From the NCBI RefSeq assembly GCF_021533215.1, contig NZ_JAJNKA010000002.1:237001-301000 (forward strand): a stretch of DNA of 64,000 nt, given 5' to 3'. Under the pieces are notes generated by a model, which saw only the letters and a list, made by a program, of their open reading frames with translations, made no database searches and was not told where the DNA came from. Both the position numbers and the translations under genes were made by a program. This DNA is from Portibacter lacus. Its GTDB lineage: Bacteria; Bacteroidota; Bacteroidia; Chitinophagales; Saprospiraceae. The stretch's first letter is position 1. Every line of letters begins with the position of its first letter. Positions 24,872 to 33,047 of the stretch are shown piece by piece.

Positions 24872-25060
24872 ATGAAAAATAATTTTTTAAAATTAGAAGA
24901 AGATCTAATCGTTCAGCACGGTACACCGCCGGACGAAGTAAAAGAGAAGATAGACAACTCTTTTAGTCTAATTAGATTTCTAGCTGATATATTAGAATTA
25001 TTTGTTCCGAAATTAATTCAAGCAATCGTTAGTTTATCTGGCGGCAAAAAAGAGGATTAA
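24872..25060 (+). CDS. 62-residue protein between sigma factor and MscS gene
   Basis: It starts directly after the sigma-factor stop (TAA then ATG) and ends 2 bases before the MscS start, so the three genes are translationally tight. The protein has an acidic N-terminal half (LEEDLIVQHGTPPDEVKEKI) and an amphipathic hydrophobic half (SLIRFLADILELFVPKLIQAIVSL) with a GGKKED tail. It has no CxxC or HxxxC motif. It may be an anti-sigma-like peptide or a helper of the channel. I do not recognise the family. Confidence 0.75.
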   Translation: MKNNFLKLEEDLIVQHGTPPDEVKEKIDNSFSLIRFLADILELFVPKLIQAIVSLSGGKKED

Positions 25061-25062
25061 CT

Positions 25063-25866
25063 ATGAATATGACAGGCGCACTTACTGACTTATTAAAAGG
25101 ATTTATTGACTTTGTACCGAACCTAATGGGAGCTCTTATGGTCCTCCTTGTCGGATTCATCATCGCACGTGTACTTAGAAAAATAATAAGAATTGCATTA
25201 GAAAAAGCAAAAGTGGATGTGCTTGGTGAAAAGTTAAATGATATTGATATCATTGAGAAGTCAAAGGTTAAAATTAAATTAAGTGCTATTTTTTCAAAGC
25301 TGATTTATTTTATACTGATGCTTTTCGTTTGGGTTGCAGCAACAGATGTACTAGGTATGGAAGCCATTTCTAATCTGGTAACTGATATTTTCACTTTCAT
25401 CCCGAATCTGTTAGTAGCCTTTATCATTTTAATCATTGGGTTATTACTCGGTGATATAATCAGAAAAGCAGTTGTAACTGCTTGTGAATCTTTAGGAATA
25501 CCATCCGCTAAGTTGATCGCAAGTTTAGTTTTCTATTTCATATTTATAAATATTATCATTAGCGCGCTTTCGCAAGCTAAAATCAATGTAGAATTTTTAT
25601 CACAGAATATATCGCTAGTCATCGGAGGTGCAGTACTTGCATTTTCTATTGGGTATGGCTTAGCCGCGAAAGAAATTTTGGCCAACTTCTTAGCATCCTT
25701 CTATGGAAAAAATTTATTCAAATTAGGAGATCAAGTAAAAATAGATGGTGTAGAAGGCGAAGTTATTGCCATCGAAAGATCTAGTGTTACATTATTATCT
25801 GAAGGAAAACAAATTATTATTCCTTTCAGTAGAGCAATTAATAACAAAATTGAAAAAACTATTTAA
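25063..25866 (+). CDS. MscS-family mechanosensitive ion channel
   Basis: The 267-residue protein has several hydrophobic helices (about 12-37, 80-98, 105-130 and 145-165) and a final helix-loop with SIGYGLAAKEILANFLASFYG. A beta domain follows with GDQVKIDGVEGEVIAIERSSVTLLSEGKQIIIPFS, as in MscS channels. The first hydrophobic part matches the conserved TM_helix repeats of small bacterial channels. It should open under membrane tension to release solutes. It is 2 bases after the 62-aa gene in an apparent sigma/62-aa/channel operon that continues into a DUF3078 gene 10 bases later. Confidence 0.9.
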   Translation: MNMTGALTDLLKGFIDFVPNLMGALMVLLVGFIIARVLRKIIRIALEKAKVDVLGEKLNDIDIIEKSKVKIKLSAIFSKLIYFILMLFVWVAATDVLGMEAISNLVTDIFTFIPNLLVAFIILIIGLLLGDIIRKAVVTACESLGIPSAKLIASLVFYFIFINIIISALSQAKINVEFLSQNISLVIGGAVLAFSIGYGLAAKEILANFLASFYGKNLFKLGDQVKIDGVEGEVIAIERSSVTLLSEGKQIIIPFSRAINNKIEKTI

Positions 25867-25876
25867 ATTATATTTT

Positions 25877-26812
25877 ATGAGAAATGTACTGACAATTATT
25901 ATGTTTTTTGCCTGTATAGGCATCGTGTCAAATATCCAAGCGCAAACAGAAGCTGAAGTTGCTCAAATGGTTATAGACAAGACCGCCAAAGAAGCTGAAG
26001 CTGCAAAAATTAAAGGAGAATTAGATGCTGTTATGGCAGAAATTGCTGGCTTAAAAGCAGCTATCGATAAAACTATCAAATGGAGATTTGGGTCAGGAGG
26101 ACTACTTGGCTTAGATATCAATAATTTTAATAACTGGGCGCCTAAGCCAGATTTAAATTCTTCTGCACAATCTATTTCTTTTTCTTACAATGGATTTGCT
26201 AACTTAATTGAAGATAAATACTTCTGGAGAAATAATGGTGGACTTAACCTTGGATGGTTAAAATATGATGAGGACTCACAAACAACAGGTGATGATGATG
26301 GCTTCGATCAAGTAGCGGATATCTTCAATGTTCAGTCCTTATTTGGTTACAACCTTACTAAAAACTTAGCGCTATCTGCTTTAGGTGAATACAGAACAAC
26401 TTTATTGAGCAACTTCAACAATCCTGGATTTTTAGATATGGGAGTTGGTTTCACTTACACTCCGATACCTAACTTCGTATTAGTTGTTCACCCACTTAAC
26501 TATAACTTTATATTTGCAAAAGAAGCAACAGATTTCACATCTTCTTTAGGTGCAAAAGTGGTAGCTGACTACAATACTAAAATTGCAGACATTGTTACTT
26601 GGAGATCTAACTTATCTGGATTCTTAAGTTATGAAGGTACTGACTTATCTAATTATACTTGGATCAATGGTTTCAACTTTGCAGCATACAAAGGAATTGG
26701 TATTGGATTCGAATTAGGACTTAGATGGTACCCACAAGAGACAGAAGCTAGAAGTTTAGAATCTGCATTCCAGAATTATTACCAGGTTGGAATTTCTTAC
26801 ACGATACAATAA
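25877..26812 (+). CDS. DUF3078 outer-membrane barrel protein
   Basis: The mature start is set to ATG 25877 because a signal peptide follows at once (MRNVLTIIMFFACIGIVSNIQAQ). An upstream in-frame start would overlap the MscS gene by about 100 bases. The 311-residue product has a short Glu/Lys/Ala-rich helix (about 25-65), then the DUF3078 pattern KWRFGSGGLLGLDINNFNNW, and a series of beta strands with aromatic ends. It is predicted to be an outer-membrane barrel of unknown function. It is the last gene before the terminator at 26838, and likely in the operon that begins with the sigma factor. Confidence 0.85.
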   Translation: MRNVLTIIMFFACIGIVSNIQAQTEAEVAQMVIDKTAKEAEAAKIKGELDAVMAEIAGLKAAIDKTIKWRFGSGGLLGLDINNFNNWAPKPDLNSSAQSISFSYNGFANLIEDKYFWRNNGGLNLGWLKYDEDSQTTGDDDGFDQVADIFNVQSLFGYNLTKNLALSALGEYRTTLLSNFNNPGFLDMGVGFTYTPIPNFVLVVHPLNYNFIFAKEATDFTSSLGAKVVADYNTKIADIVTWRSNLSGFLSYEGTDLSNYTWINGFNFAAYKGIGIGFELGLRWYPQETEARSLESAFQNYYQVGISYTIQ

Positions 26813-26837
26813 AGAACAACTTTTAAGAAAAGATATA

Positions 26838-26868
26838 AAGAGCCTCCATGTGAGGCTCTTTTTTTTTA
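26838..26868 (+). terminator. Rho-independent terminator after DUF3078 gene
   Basis: Stem AGAGCCTC with its complement (26839-26846 and 26852-26859) and a run of nine T. A possible polA -7 element, TACTTTAG, overlaps its end at 26867. Confidence 0.9.
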
Positions 26869-26892
26869 CTTTAGCTATTCTAAACCAATAAA

Positions 26893-29673
26893 ATGAGTGA
26901 GAAAAAATTGTTCCTCCTTGACGGACATGCTTTAGTTTATAGAGCACACTATGCATTTATTAATCGACCTTTAATCAACTCTAAAGGCATTAATACTTCG
27001 GCTATTACTGGGTTCGTGAGAACACTTTGGGACTTACTCAAAACACAAAAACCAACACATATTGCGGTAGCTTTCGATCCAAGTGGTCCTACTTTCAGAA
27101 ATGAACAGTATGCGGAATACAAGGCTAATCGAGAAGAACAGCCGAAGGATATTACAACTGCCTTTCCTTATATCAAATCTATAGTAGAAGGATTCAACAT
27201 TCCTATTATTACAGTAGATGGATTCGAAGCAGATGATACCATAGGAACCATTGCTAAGCAAGCTGAAAAAGAAGGATATACCGTTTATATGGTTACTCCA
27301 GACAAAGACTATGCTCAATTGGTTTCAGAAAACATTTTTATGTATAAACCTTCTCGCCAAGGGAATGGCGTCGAGATCATAGGTGTTCCCGAAGTTCTGG
27401 AGAAATGGGATATCGAAAATGTATTACAAGTAATAGATGTCCTCGGTCTCCAAGGTGATAGTGTCGATAATATTCCTGGAATTCCTGGAATTGGCGCGAA
27501 AACAGCCTCAAAATTACTCAAGCAATTCGGGTCAGTAGAAAACTTGATCGAAAATGTTGATCAGCTCAAAGGAAAGCAAAAAGAAAATGTGATTAATTTT
27601 GCGGAGCAAGGCTTAATGTCTAAATCCCTAGCAACTATTAAATTAGATGTACCTATCCAATTTAATGCTAAGTCATATACACACGATCCTATCAATAAAG
27701 AAGTTCTTGCCGAACTGTTCAAAGAATTAGAGTTCAGGACGCTAGCAGATGCAATCTTAGGTTCAAATACAAAAGCACCTGTGCAGCAATCTCTTTTCGG
27801 TAATTCAGAAGCACCGAAGCCTGAAGATAAAGTAGCTGCAAACTATCAAGTTGCTGACAAGAACATCACTGATGTTAAGCACAATTACATCTTAGTAAAT
27901 GATGAAACTTCTCGAAAAGATCTCGTTAAGTTGCTATCCAGTCAAGAAGAAATCAGTTTCGATACGGAAACGACAGGCCTAGACGTCCACCAGGCGGAAT
28001 TAGTAGGTCTTGCATTTGCGATTAATCCTAATGAAGCTTACTACGTTCCAGTGCCAGAAGATCGTGAAAAGACCATGGAAATTGTTAATCTTTTCAAGCC
28101 GATTCTAGAGAATCCTGACATTAAAAAAATAGGACAAAATATCAAGTATGATATCTTAATGATGAAGTGGTATGGAGTAGAGTTGAAAGGGAAATACTTT
28201 GATACGATGATTGCCCATTATCTAAGTGAACCAGACAAGCGTCACAAGTTGGATTATCTATCAGAAGCTTATCTTAATTATAAGATGGTTCCGATAGAAG
28301 CATTGATCGGGAAGAAAGGTAAGAATCAGCTTAATATGAGAGACATTGACCTAGAAAAAGTGTCTGAATATGCTGGGGAAGATGCAGATGTTACCTTACA
28401 ATTAAGAGATCCACTTAAGGATTTATTAAAGGAGAACGAATTGCTTGACTTATATGAAGAACTAGAATATCCGTTGATCGATGTTTTAGCAGGAATGGAA
28501 TTCGAAGGTGTAAGAATAAATCCTGAATTCCTAGCTAACTACTCTACCGTTCTAGGTGATTTAATTGTCAATAAAGAAAAAGAAATCTATGAAAAAGCTG
28601 GCGTGAAGTTCAATATTGCATCGCCGAGTCAAGTAGGAGCTGTGCTTTTCGAAAAATTAGAAATACCGTATCGGTGGAGAAAAACTTCATCTGGAAAATA
28701 TAGCACTGACGTGGACAAGTTAACAGAACTTGCCGTGGAGCACGAAATAGTGAGTGACATCTTAGAATTCAGGAAGTACAGTAAATTAAAATCTACTTAT
28801 GTAGATGCGCTTCCTCAATTAATTAATCCAAAAACAGGAAGAGTTCACAGTAGTTTTAATCAAGCAAGAGCTGCAACAGGACGGTTGAGTTCTGAGAATC
28901 CAAATTTGCAAAATATTCCGATAAAAGATGCCGCTGGGCGAGAAATCAGAAAGGCATTCGAACCAAGAGATAAAGATCACCTTTTATTTGCAGCAGATTA
29001 TTCCCAAATAGAGTTGAGGTTGATTGCAGAAATCAGTAAAGACGAAGGAATGATGGAGGCTTTCATCAATGGTCTTGACTTCCACACCGCAACAGCAGCC
29101 AAGATTTTCGAAGTTCCTTTAGAAGAGGTAACAAGTGATCAACGAAGAACAGCAAAAACGGTTAATTTCAGTATTACTTATGGTGCTGGTGCGACGAATT
29201 TGTCTCGTCAATTAGGCATCAAGAGAACAGAAGCTTCAGAAATTATCACCCAATATTTTAAGCAGTTTCCAGGTCTACAAAACTATATGGTAGAAACCGT
29301 AGAGGATGCAAAGAAGACAGGCTTTGTTTCAACTTTAATGGGACGAAGAAGATACCTTAGAGATATCAATTCTAATAGTGGGCTTGCTAGAAGTAACGCA
29401 GAAAGAATGGCGGTAAACACTCCTATTCAAGGAACAGCAGCGGATATGATAAAAGTGGCGATGATTCAGATACACCATGCTCTGAAGGACGCCGGTCTTC
29501 GATCGAAAATGATCTTGCAAGTTCATGATGAATTGGTTTTCGATGTGTATAAGCCGGAATTTGATCAGGTTAAAGAGATTGTAGAGGAGAAAATGAAGAA
29601 TGCATTGCCAGGGTTAAAGGTGCCAATATTAGTGGGAATGGGAAGTGGGGAGAATTGGTTGGAAGCGCATTAG
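26893..29673 (+). CDS. polA: DNA polymerase I
   Basis: The 926-residue repair polymerase has an N-terminal 5'-nuclease domain (LFLLDGHALVYRAHYAF, VAFDPSGPTFR and VMVTPDKDYAQLV-like segments, about 1-285). An intact 3'-5' exonuclease domain follows (about 335-520, with SFDTETTGLD and KIGQNIKYD). The C-terminal family A polymerase has GRLSSENPNLQNIPI, FAADYSQIELRLIAEIS, RRTAKTVNFSITYGAGA and QVHDELVFDV. It removes RNA primers and fills gaps. No truncation is seen. An intergenic heptamer array follows its stop. Confidence 0.98.
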   Translation: MSEKKLFLLDGHALVYRAHYAFINRPLINSKGINTSAITGFVRTLWDLLKTQKPTHIAVAFDPSGPTFRNEQYAEYKANREEQPKDITTAFPYIKSIVEGFNIPIITVDGFEADDTIGTIAKQAEKEGYTVYMVTPDKDYAQLVSENIFMYKPSRQGNGVEIIGVPEVLEKWDIENVLQVIDVLGLQGDSVDNIPGIPGIGAKTASKLLKQFGSVENLIENVDQLKGKQKENVINFAEQGLMSKSLATIKLDVPIQFNAKSYTHDPINKEVLAELFKELEFRTLADAILGSNTKAPVQQSLFGNSEAPKPEDKVAANYQVADKNITDVKHNYILVNDETSRKDLVKLLSSQEEISFDTETTGLDVHQAELVGLAFAINPNEAYYVPVPEDREKTMEIVNLFKPILENPDIKKIGQNIKYDILMMKWYGVELKGKYFDTMIAHYLSEPDKRHKLDYLSEAYLNYKMVPIEALIGKKGKNQLNMRDIDLEKVSEYAGEDADVTLQLRDPLKDLLKENELLDLYEELEYPLIDVLAGMEFEGVRINPEFLANYSTVLGDLIVNKEKEIYEKAGVKFNIASPSQVGAVLFEKLEIPYRWRKTSSGKYSTDVDKLTELAVEHEIVSDILEFRKYSKLKSTYVDALPQLINPKTGRVHSSFNQARAATGRLSSENPNLQNIPIKDAAGREIRKAFEPRDKDHLLFAADYSQIELRLIAEISKDEGMMEAFINGLDFHTATAAKIFEVPLEEVTSDQRRTAKTVNFSITYGAGATNLSRQLGIKRTEASEIITQYFKQFPGLQNYMVETVEDAKKTGFVSTLMGRRRYLRDINSNSGLARSNAERMAVNTPIQGTAADMIKVAMIQIHHALKDAGLRSKMILQVHDELVFDVYKPEFDQVKEIVEEKMKNALPGLKVPILVGMGSGENWLEAH

Positions 29674-29677
29674 GGAA

Positions 29678-29733
29678 GGAGTCTTGAGTCGTGAGTCTTA
29701 AGTCCTGAGTCGTAGGTCGTGGATCGTGAGCAT
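29678..29733 (+). repeat. Degenerate heptamer array A (about 8 x 7 bp)
   Basis: Eight 7-base units with the pattern TGAGTCK (for example TGAGTCG, TGAGTCT, TAAGTCC, TAGGTCG) begin 4 bases after the polA stop. The phase stays constant through point changes, so this is a true tandem array and not random. Confidence 0.85.
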
Positions 29734-29776
29734 CACTTGGTAGTCTGACCTTCAGTCATCCTATTAATGTGAAGAG

Positions 29777-29832
29777 TGAGCGGTGAGGCATGAGCAATAA
29801 GCAATAAGCATTGAGCATTGAGCATTGAGCAA
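29777..29832 (+). repeat. Degenerate heptamer array B (8 x 7 bp)
   Basis: A second eight-unit array of TGAGCAT, TGAGCAA and TAAGCAA-like heptamers lies 43 bases after the first. It keeps the TnAG core but ends differently, so the two arrays seem to have expanded separately from related units. Confidence 0.85.
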
Positions 29833-30054
29833 GAAAATAAGAATTAGTGAGGTAAGTAAAATTGACCATCATTAAATGAAATTACATAAATCTGTTGTTT
29901 AGCATCTGGACTTTATCATTCTGTTCTAAAGAAAAAACAGGAACTTCATTTAATGAAGATATAAATGAAACGTTCAATGCTGAGATCCTAGAATAACTTT
30001 ATTTTTATAAAAATTATCTGTCGTACTTTTTAAATTATAAACCCATATTCATTT
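29833..30054. other. Intergenic region between heptamer arrays and methyltransferase gene
   Basis: The 381 bases between polA and the methyltransferase hold the two heptamer arrays (29678-29832) and then about 220 AT-rich bases. I see no gene, hairpin with T-run or clear promoter in the remainder. Confidence 0.6.
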
Positions 30055-30765
30055 ATGAACCCAGGAACGTTACATCTTTTCCCTTGCCCCATAATTGATG
30101 GTGAAACGGACACAATACCAGAGTCTGTCATTGCAGCCATTAGAAAAGTTGATTTTTTCATCGCAGAAAGAGCTAAAACAACACGTAGGTTTCTTAAGCA
30201 AATTAATCACCCACTCACCTTTGATGAAATAGAAATTTTCGAATTAGATAAGAAAAATCCCCTACAAGACAAGGATGTGTGGTTAATGGAATTAATGGCT
30301 GGGAAGGAAATCGGGTTGTTTTCAGAAGCAGGGACGCCTTGCATAGCTGATCCTGGTGAAAAGATAGCTTCATTTGCTCATCAAGTTGGCGCAAAAGTAA
30401 AACCATATGTTGGACCGAATTCCATCTTGCTTGCGCTAATCGCTTCAGGACTTAATGGAGAACAATTCCATTTCCATACCTACCTTCCGATTCAACAAAA
30501 TGACATTACGCGAACGTTAAAAAACATTGGAACTGATATTCAGAAAAATGGGACGTCTCACATCTTTATTGAGACGCCCTATCGAAATCTAAAAACCTTC
30601 GAAACTATTATGAAGACTTTACCTTCTAATATCTTTCTCTGTCTTGCTACTGATATTACAGGAGCTTCTGAGCAAATATTGACCAAATCAATAAAAAATT
30701 GGAAAGGAAGCAAACCTGACTTACATAAGAGACCTACGGTATTTATATTGGGATTGATGCAGTAA
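30055..30765 (+). CDS. RsmI-like SAM-dependent methyltransferase (tetrapyrrole-methylase fold)
   Basis: The 236-residue protein belongs to the tetrapyrrole-methylase fold used by RsmI, the 16S rRNA 2'-O-methyltransferase. Visible segments are FFIAERAKTTRRFLKQ, GLFSEAGTPCIADPGEKIA, VGPNSILLALIASGLNG and FIETPYRN. The first part is shorter than the typical RsmI GxGDxxxLT region, so this may be the divergent Bacteroidota paralogue with another RNA target. No partner is close by. The region 30766-30887 that follows has a three-unit remnant of a TTTAGT heptamer. Confidence 0.85.
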   Translation: MNPGTLHLFPCPIIDGETDTIPESVIAAIRKVDFFIAERAKTTRRFLKQINHPLTFDEIEIFELDKKNPLQDKDVWLMELMAGKEIGLFSEAGTPCIADPGEKIASFAHQVGAKVKPYVGPNSILLALIASGLNGEQFHFHTYLPIQQNDITRTLKNIGTDIQKNGTSHIFIETPYRNLKTFETIMKTLPSNIFLCLATDITGASEQILTKSIKNWKGSKPDLHKRPTVFILGLMQ

Positions 30766-30776
30766 CGAAAAATAGA

Positions 30777-30797
30777 TTTTAGTCTTTAGTTTCTAGT
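30777..30797 (+). repeat. Three-unit heptamer remnant
   Basis: Three 7-base units ending TAGT (TTTTAGT, CTTTAGT, TTCTAGT) lie in the 122-base gap after the methyltransferase. They resemble the larger arrays in period and position. Confidence 0.5.
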
Positions 30798-30887
30798 TTT
30801 TTGGGTAAAAGAGTAACGGATCGGCAAGCTCGAGGTTTAAGTTTTGATGAATATCCAGTGTTCTAGACTAAAGCTAAGAATACATTT

Positions 30888-31469
30888 TTATTCCTTTTCA
30901 TAGAAACCAGAAATAGAAACGGCATCTATTTCATTCCAACCCTTAATAACCTTACTCGCGATATTTATTTTCACTGCATCTACTAGAAAAGTAGTCGTCG
31001 GAAAATCTATCTGCATAATTCTAGATTCAGCTTTTAGATTTAATTCATATCCATCACTGTAAACGGGCACCCAACTACCATTTTCCTTATTTCGTACCGA
31101 AACTGCCGAAACCGCACCTGGATTATAAGTCTCGTAAATTGAAATATTGTTTACATATTGAGCAGTGTCGAAAGCAATTGCAATCATTTCATCTGCATCA
31201 TCTTTTGTTTTAGATGCCCAAGCGGTAACCTCATCACCATAATCGGGATAGGTGTCTGGTTCACCGAGTATCACAAAAGAGGACCAGGGACCTGGAGCTG
31301 GTCTATATTCAGAACTAAATTCTATAATGCCATCACCGAATTGAGATAGAGGAATTTCATTTTCCGAATTGAGCAATGGAACTTTAGAACAAGAAAGTAT
31401 GAGTAAGCAGAAGCCGAGCATTAAAATTGTTTGTATGGTTTTCATTTTATTTTTATTTAACATTGGCAA
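30888..31469 (-). CDS. Lipoprotein with a discoidin/galactose-binding-like domain
   Basis: The 193-residue protein has a lipoprotein signal (LLILSCSKV, Cys27). The mature part contains EFSSEYRPAPGPWSSFVILG, GDEVTAWASK, IAIAFDTAQYVNNISIYETY and NPGAVSAVSV. This pattern of strand pairs and the IYETYNPGAV phrase are like F5/8 type C or other galactose-binding beta-sandwich domains. The molecule it binds is unknown. An ATG at 31445 (MKTIQTILML) is an alternative, shorter start. It is divergent from the FKBP lipoprotein gene. Confidence 0.65.
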   Translation of the reverse strand: MPMLNKNKMKTIQTILMLGFCLLILSCSKVPLLNSENEIPLSQFGDGIIEFSSEYRPAPGPWSSFVILGEPDTYPDYGDEVTAWASKTKDDADEMIAIAFDTAQYVNNISIYETYNPGAVSAVSVRNKENGSWVPVYSDGYELNLKAESRIMQIDFPTTTFLVDAVKINIASKVIKGWNEIDAVSISGFYEKE

Positions 31470-31530
31470 TTAAAATCAGGACTATATATCTCAATAATTA
31501 AGAAGGTTACCTTCCTGAAAAAATATTGTT

Positions 31531-31538
31531 ACTTTTGC
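31531..31538 (+). promoter_or_regulatory. Bacteroidota -7 promoter element for FKBP gene
   Basis: TACTTTTG followed by CGCG matches the -7 consensus and the sequence context at 20473. It lies 43 bases before the FKBP start. Confidence 0.6.
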
Positions 31539-31581
31539 GCGAAATACATGGTCGGTTCGTTCATGTTAAAAGAAATATTTT

Positions 31582-32031
31582 ATGAAGATTTATTTGCCGT
31601 TTTTATTATTAGGTTTATTTCTATTAACTTCTTGTAGTAAAGACAAAAGATCAGAAGACGAAATCATAGCAGCTTTCATCGATGACAATAATTTGGAAGG
31701 AGAATTTATGCAAGACGGGATTTTTGTTAGCATAGAGAATCCTACGAATGGCGACCATCCTACAGCAGCGAGTACCGTAGAAGTTTATTATGAAGGTCGA
31801 TATGCTTCAGATGGAGAGAAATTCGATGGCAATCTAAATTCCGGCAGCACAGCTACTTTTCCATTAAGTGGAGTAATTCCTGGCTGGACTAAAGGCATTC
31901 CCTATTTCGGAGTAGGTGATAAAGGTTGGTTAATCCTTCCATCTTCTCAAGCTTACGGAAGCTTTCCTCCTGGCAACATCAGAAGCAACGCAGCAATGGC
32001 ATTTTATGTAGAATTAGTGAGTATCAAATAG
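31582..32031 (+). CDS. FKBP-type peptidyl-prolyl isomerase lipoprotein
   Basis: The 149-residue protein has a lipoprotein signal (LLTSCSKDK, Cys18) and a small FKBP domain. Family segments are VEVYYEGRYASDGEKFDGN, FPLSGVIPGWTKGIPYFGVG and LILPSSQAYG. The domain should catalyse proline isomerisation of exported proteins in the periplasm or at the outer membrane. The next gene starts at GTG overlapping the stop, so the two form an operon. Confidence 0.93.
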   Translation: MKIYLPFLLLGLFLLTSCSKDKRSEDEIIAAFIDDNNLEGEFMQDGIFVSIENPTNGDHPTAASTVEVYYEGRYASDGEKFDGNLNSGSTATFPLSGVIPGWTKGIPYFGVGDKGWLILPSSQAYGSFPPGNIRSNAAMAFYVELVSIK

Positions 32032-32828
32032 TGTTAAAAAAGTTTAATTTTAGGGATATTTTACCACAGTGCATTTCTAGCATTAGCATCATTCGTGAAA
32101 CGATTCCTTTTATTAAAAAACACAAGCTCTGGTTAGGTATATTTGATTACAAGTGGATCGCGGTATTGAGCATTATCATATCTCTTGCCTTCACTTACTT
32201 TGTTTACGAAAATCTAGCATCGAATTACCTCCAAGGCTTCTATGTAGAAGATATTCAGAATGTTGACCAAAACATGAATGATGCCGTTGGTGAAGTGAGG
32301 TCTGAAGGGAAAAGAGGTGCAATCACCAGTGGGACGAAATACTTGCTGGTTATCCTTCTCGAAATCGTTATCTTCTACTTCTCAGTAAAGACGCTTTCCA
32401 TATTGACCGATAAAGAAAGAAGACCGACGATTGCCGAATTTATCAAGGCTGAAACTCGGATGCTAAAGTTAATGGTCCTGAATTTTGTCAAAGGGATAAT
32501 TGTTCTTGTGATCGTCAGCGCAATTCTATTTCTCCTAGGTGTCAGTTTTCTCAGTCCATTTGTAATGTTCTTAGTTTATGGCTACTTCATGGGATACGCT
32601 TTCATAGACAACTATAACGAGCAACATGGGAACACAATAAAAAAATCAGGTCAGATTATTCAGCAACATTTGGGAGCTGCATTGACCATCGGAACCGTGG
32701 TAAGCCTTCTGATCTACATACCTCTAGTAGGACCTTTGTGTGGACCAATTTTCGGTTCTGTAGCTGCTGCGTTATATGGTGAACGCCACAAAATAGAGCA
32801 CACGTTGTTACCTATTGAAGACTTGTAA
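32031..32828 (+). CDS. EI24/CysZ-like membrane protein
   Basis: The 265-residue protein has about four to five hydrophobic helices. Its C-terminal phrase YFMGYAFIDNYNEQHGNT, SGQIIQQHLGAALTIGTVVS and LVGPLCGPIFGSVAAALYGE matches the EI24 family, which includes the sulfate transporter CysZ. I chose GTG at 32031, which overlaps the FKBP stop by one base (TAGTG); the longer open frame would lie over the FKBP gene. The transported solute is unknown and no cysteine pathway genes are nearby. Confidence 0.75.
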   Translation: MLKKFNFRDILPQCISSISIIRETIPFIKKHKLWLGIFDYKWIAVLSIIISLAFTYFVYENLASNYLQGFYVEDIQNVDQNMNDAVGEVRSEGKRGAITSGTKYLLVILLEIVIFYFSVKTLSILTDKERRPTIAEFIKAETRMLKLMVLNFVKGIIVLVIVSAILFLLGVSFLSPFVMFLVYGYFMGYAFIDNYNEQHGNTIKKSGQIIQQHLGAALTIGTVVSLLIYIPLVGPLCGPIFGSVAAALYGERHKIEHTLLPIEDL

Positions 32829-33047
32829 TTCCAATTTCTAAATGTGAAAGAGCCATTCCCTTAAAAAGGGTTAATTGCTTAAGAAGATGTATTTCCATTT
32901 CATCCATTCTCTTATCATTCTGGCCTTAGCCACCATCACTTAAGCAACGATACATAAATTAAGAAAGATCATTTTAATCTTCCTGCTAATAACTTTCTAA
33001 AATTTAATATCTTAGTCTCAAATTGAATATAATAAAAACGAAAGATA

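Noticed and set aside
25766-25876. Earlier start for the DUF3078 frame
   Set aside because: It overlaps the MscS gene by about 100 bases; the ATG at 25877 gives a proper signal peptide.
29678-29832. CRISPR array
   Set aside because: The units are 7 bases without spacers and no cas genes are present.
31926-32030. ATG start for the EI24 gene inside FKBP
   Set aside because: It would overlap the FKBP gene in another frame; GTG at 32031 overlaps the stop by one base and gives a usual length.
32857-32877. Terminator after EI24 gene
   Set aside because: A 5-base stem (CCCTT/AAGGG) without a T-run is too weak to call.
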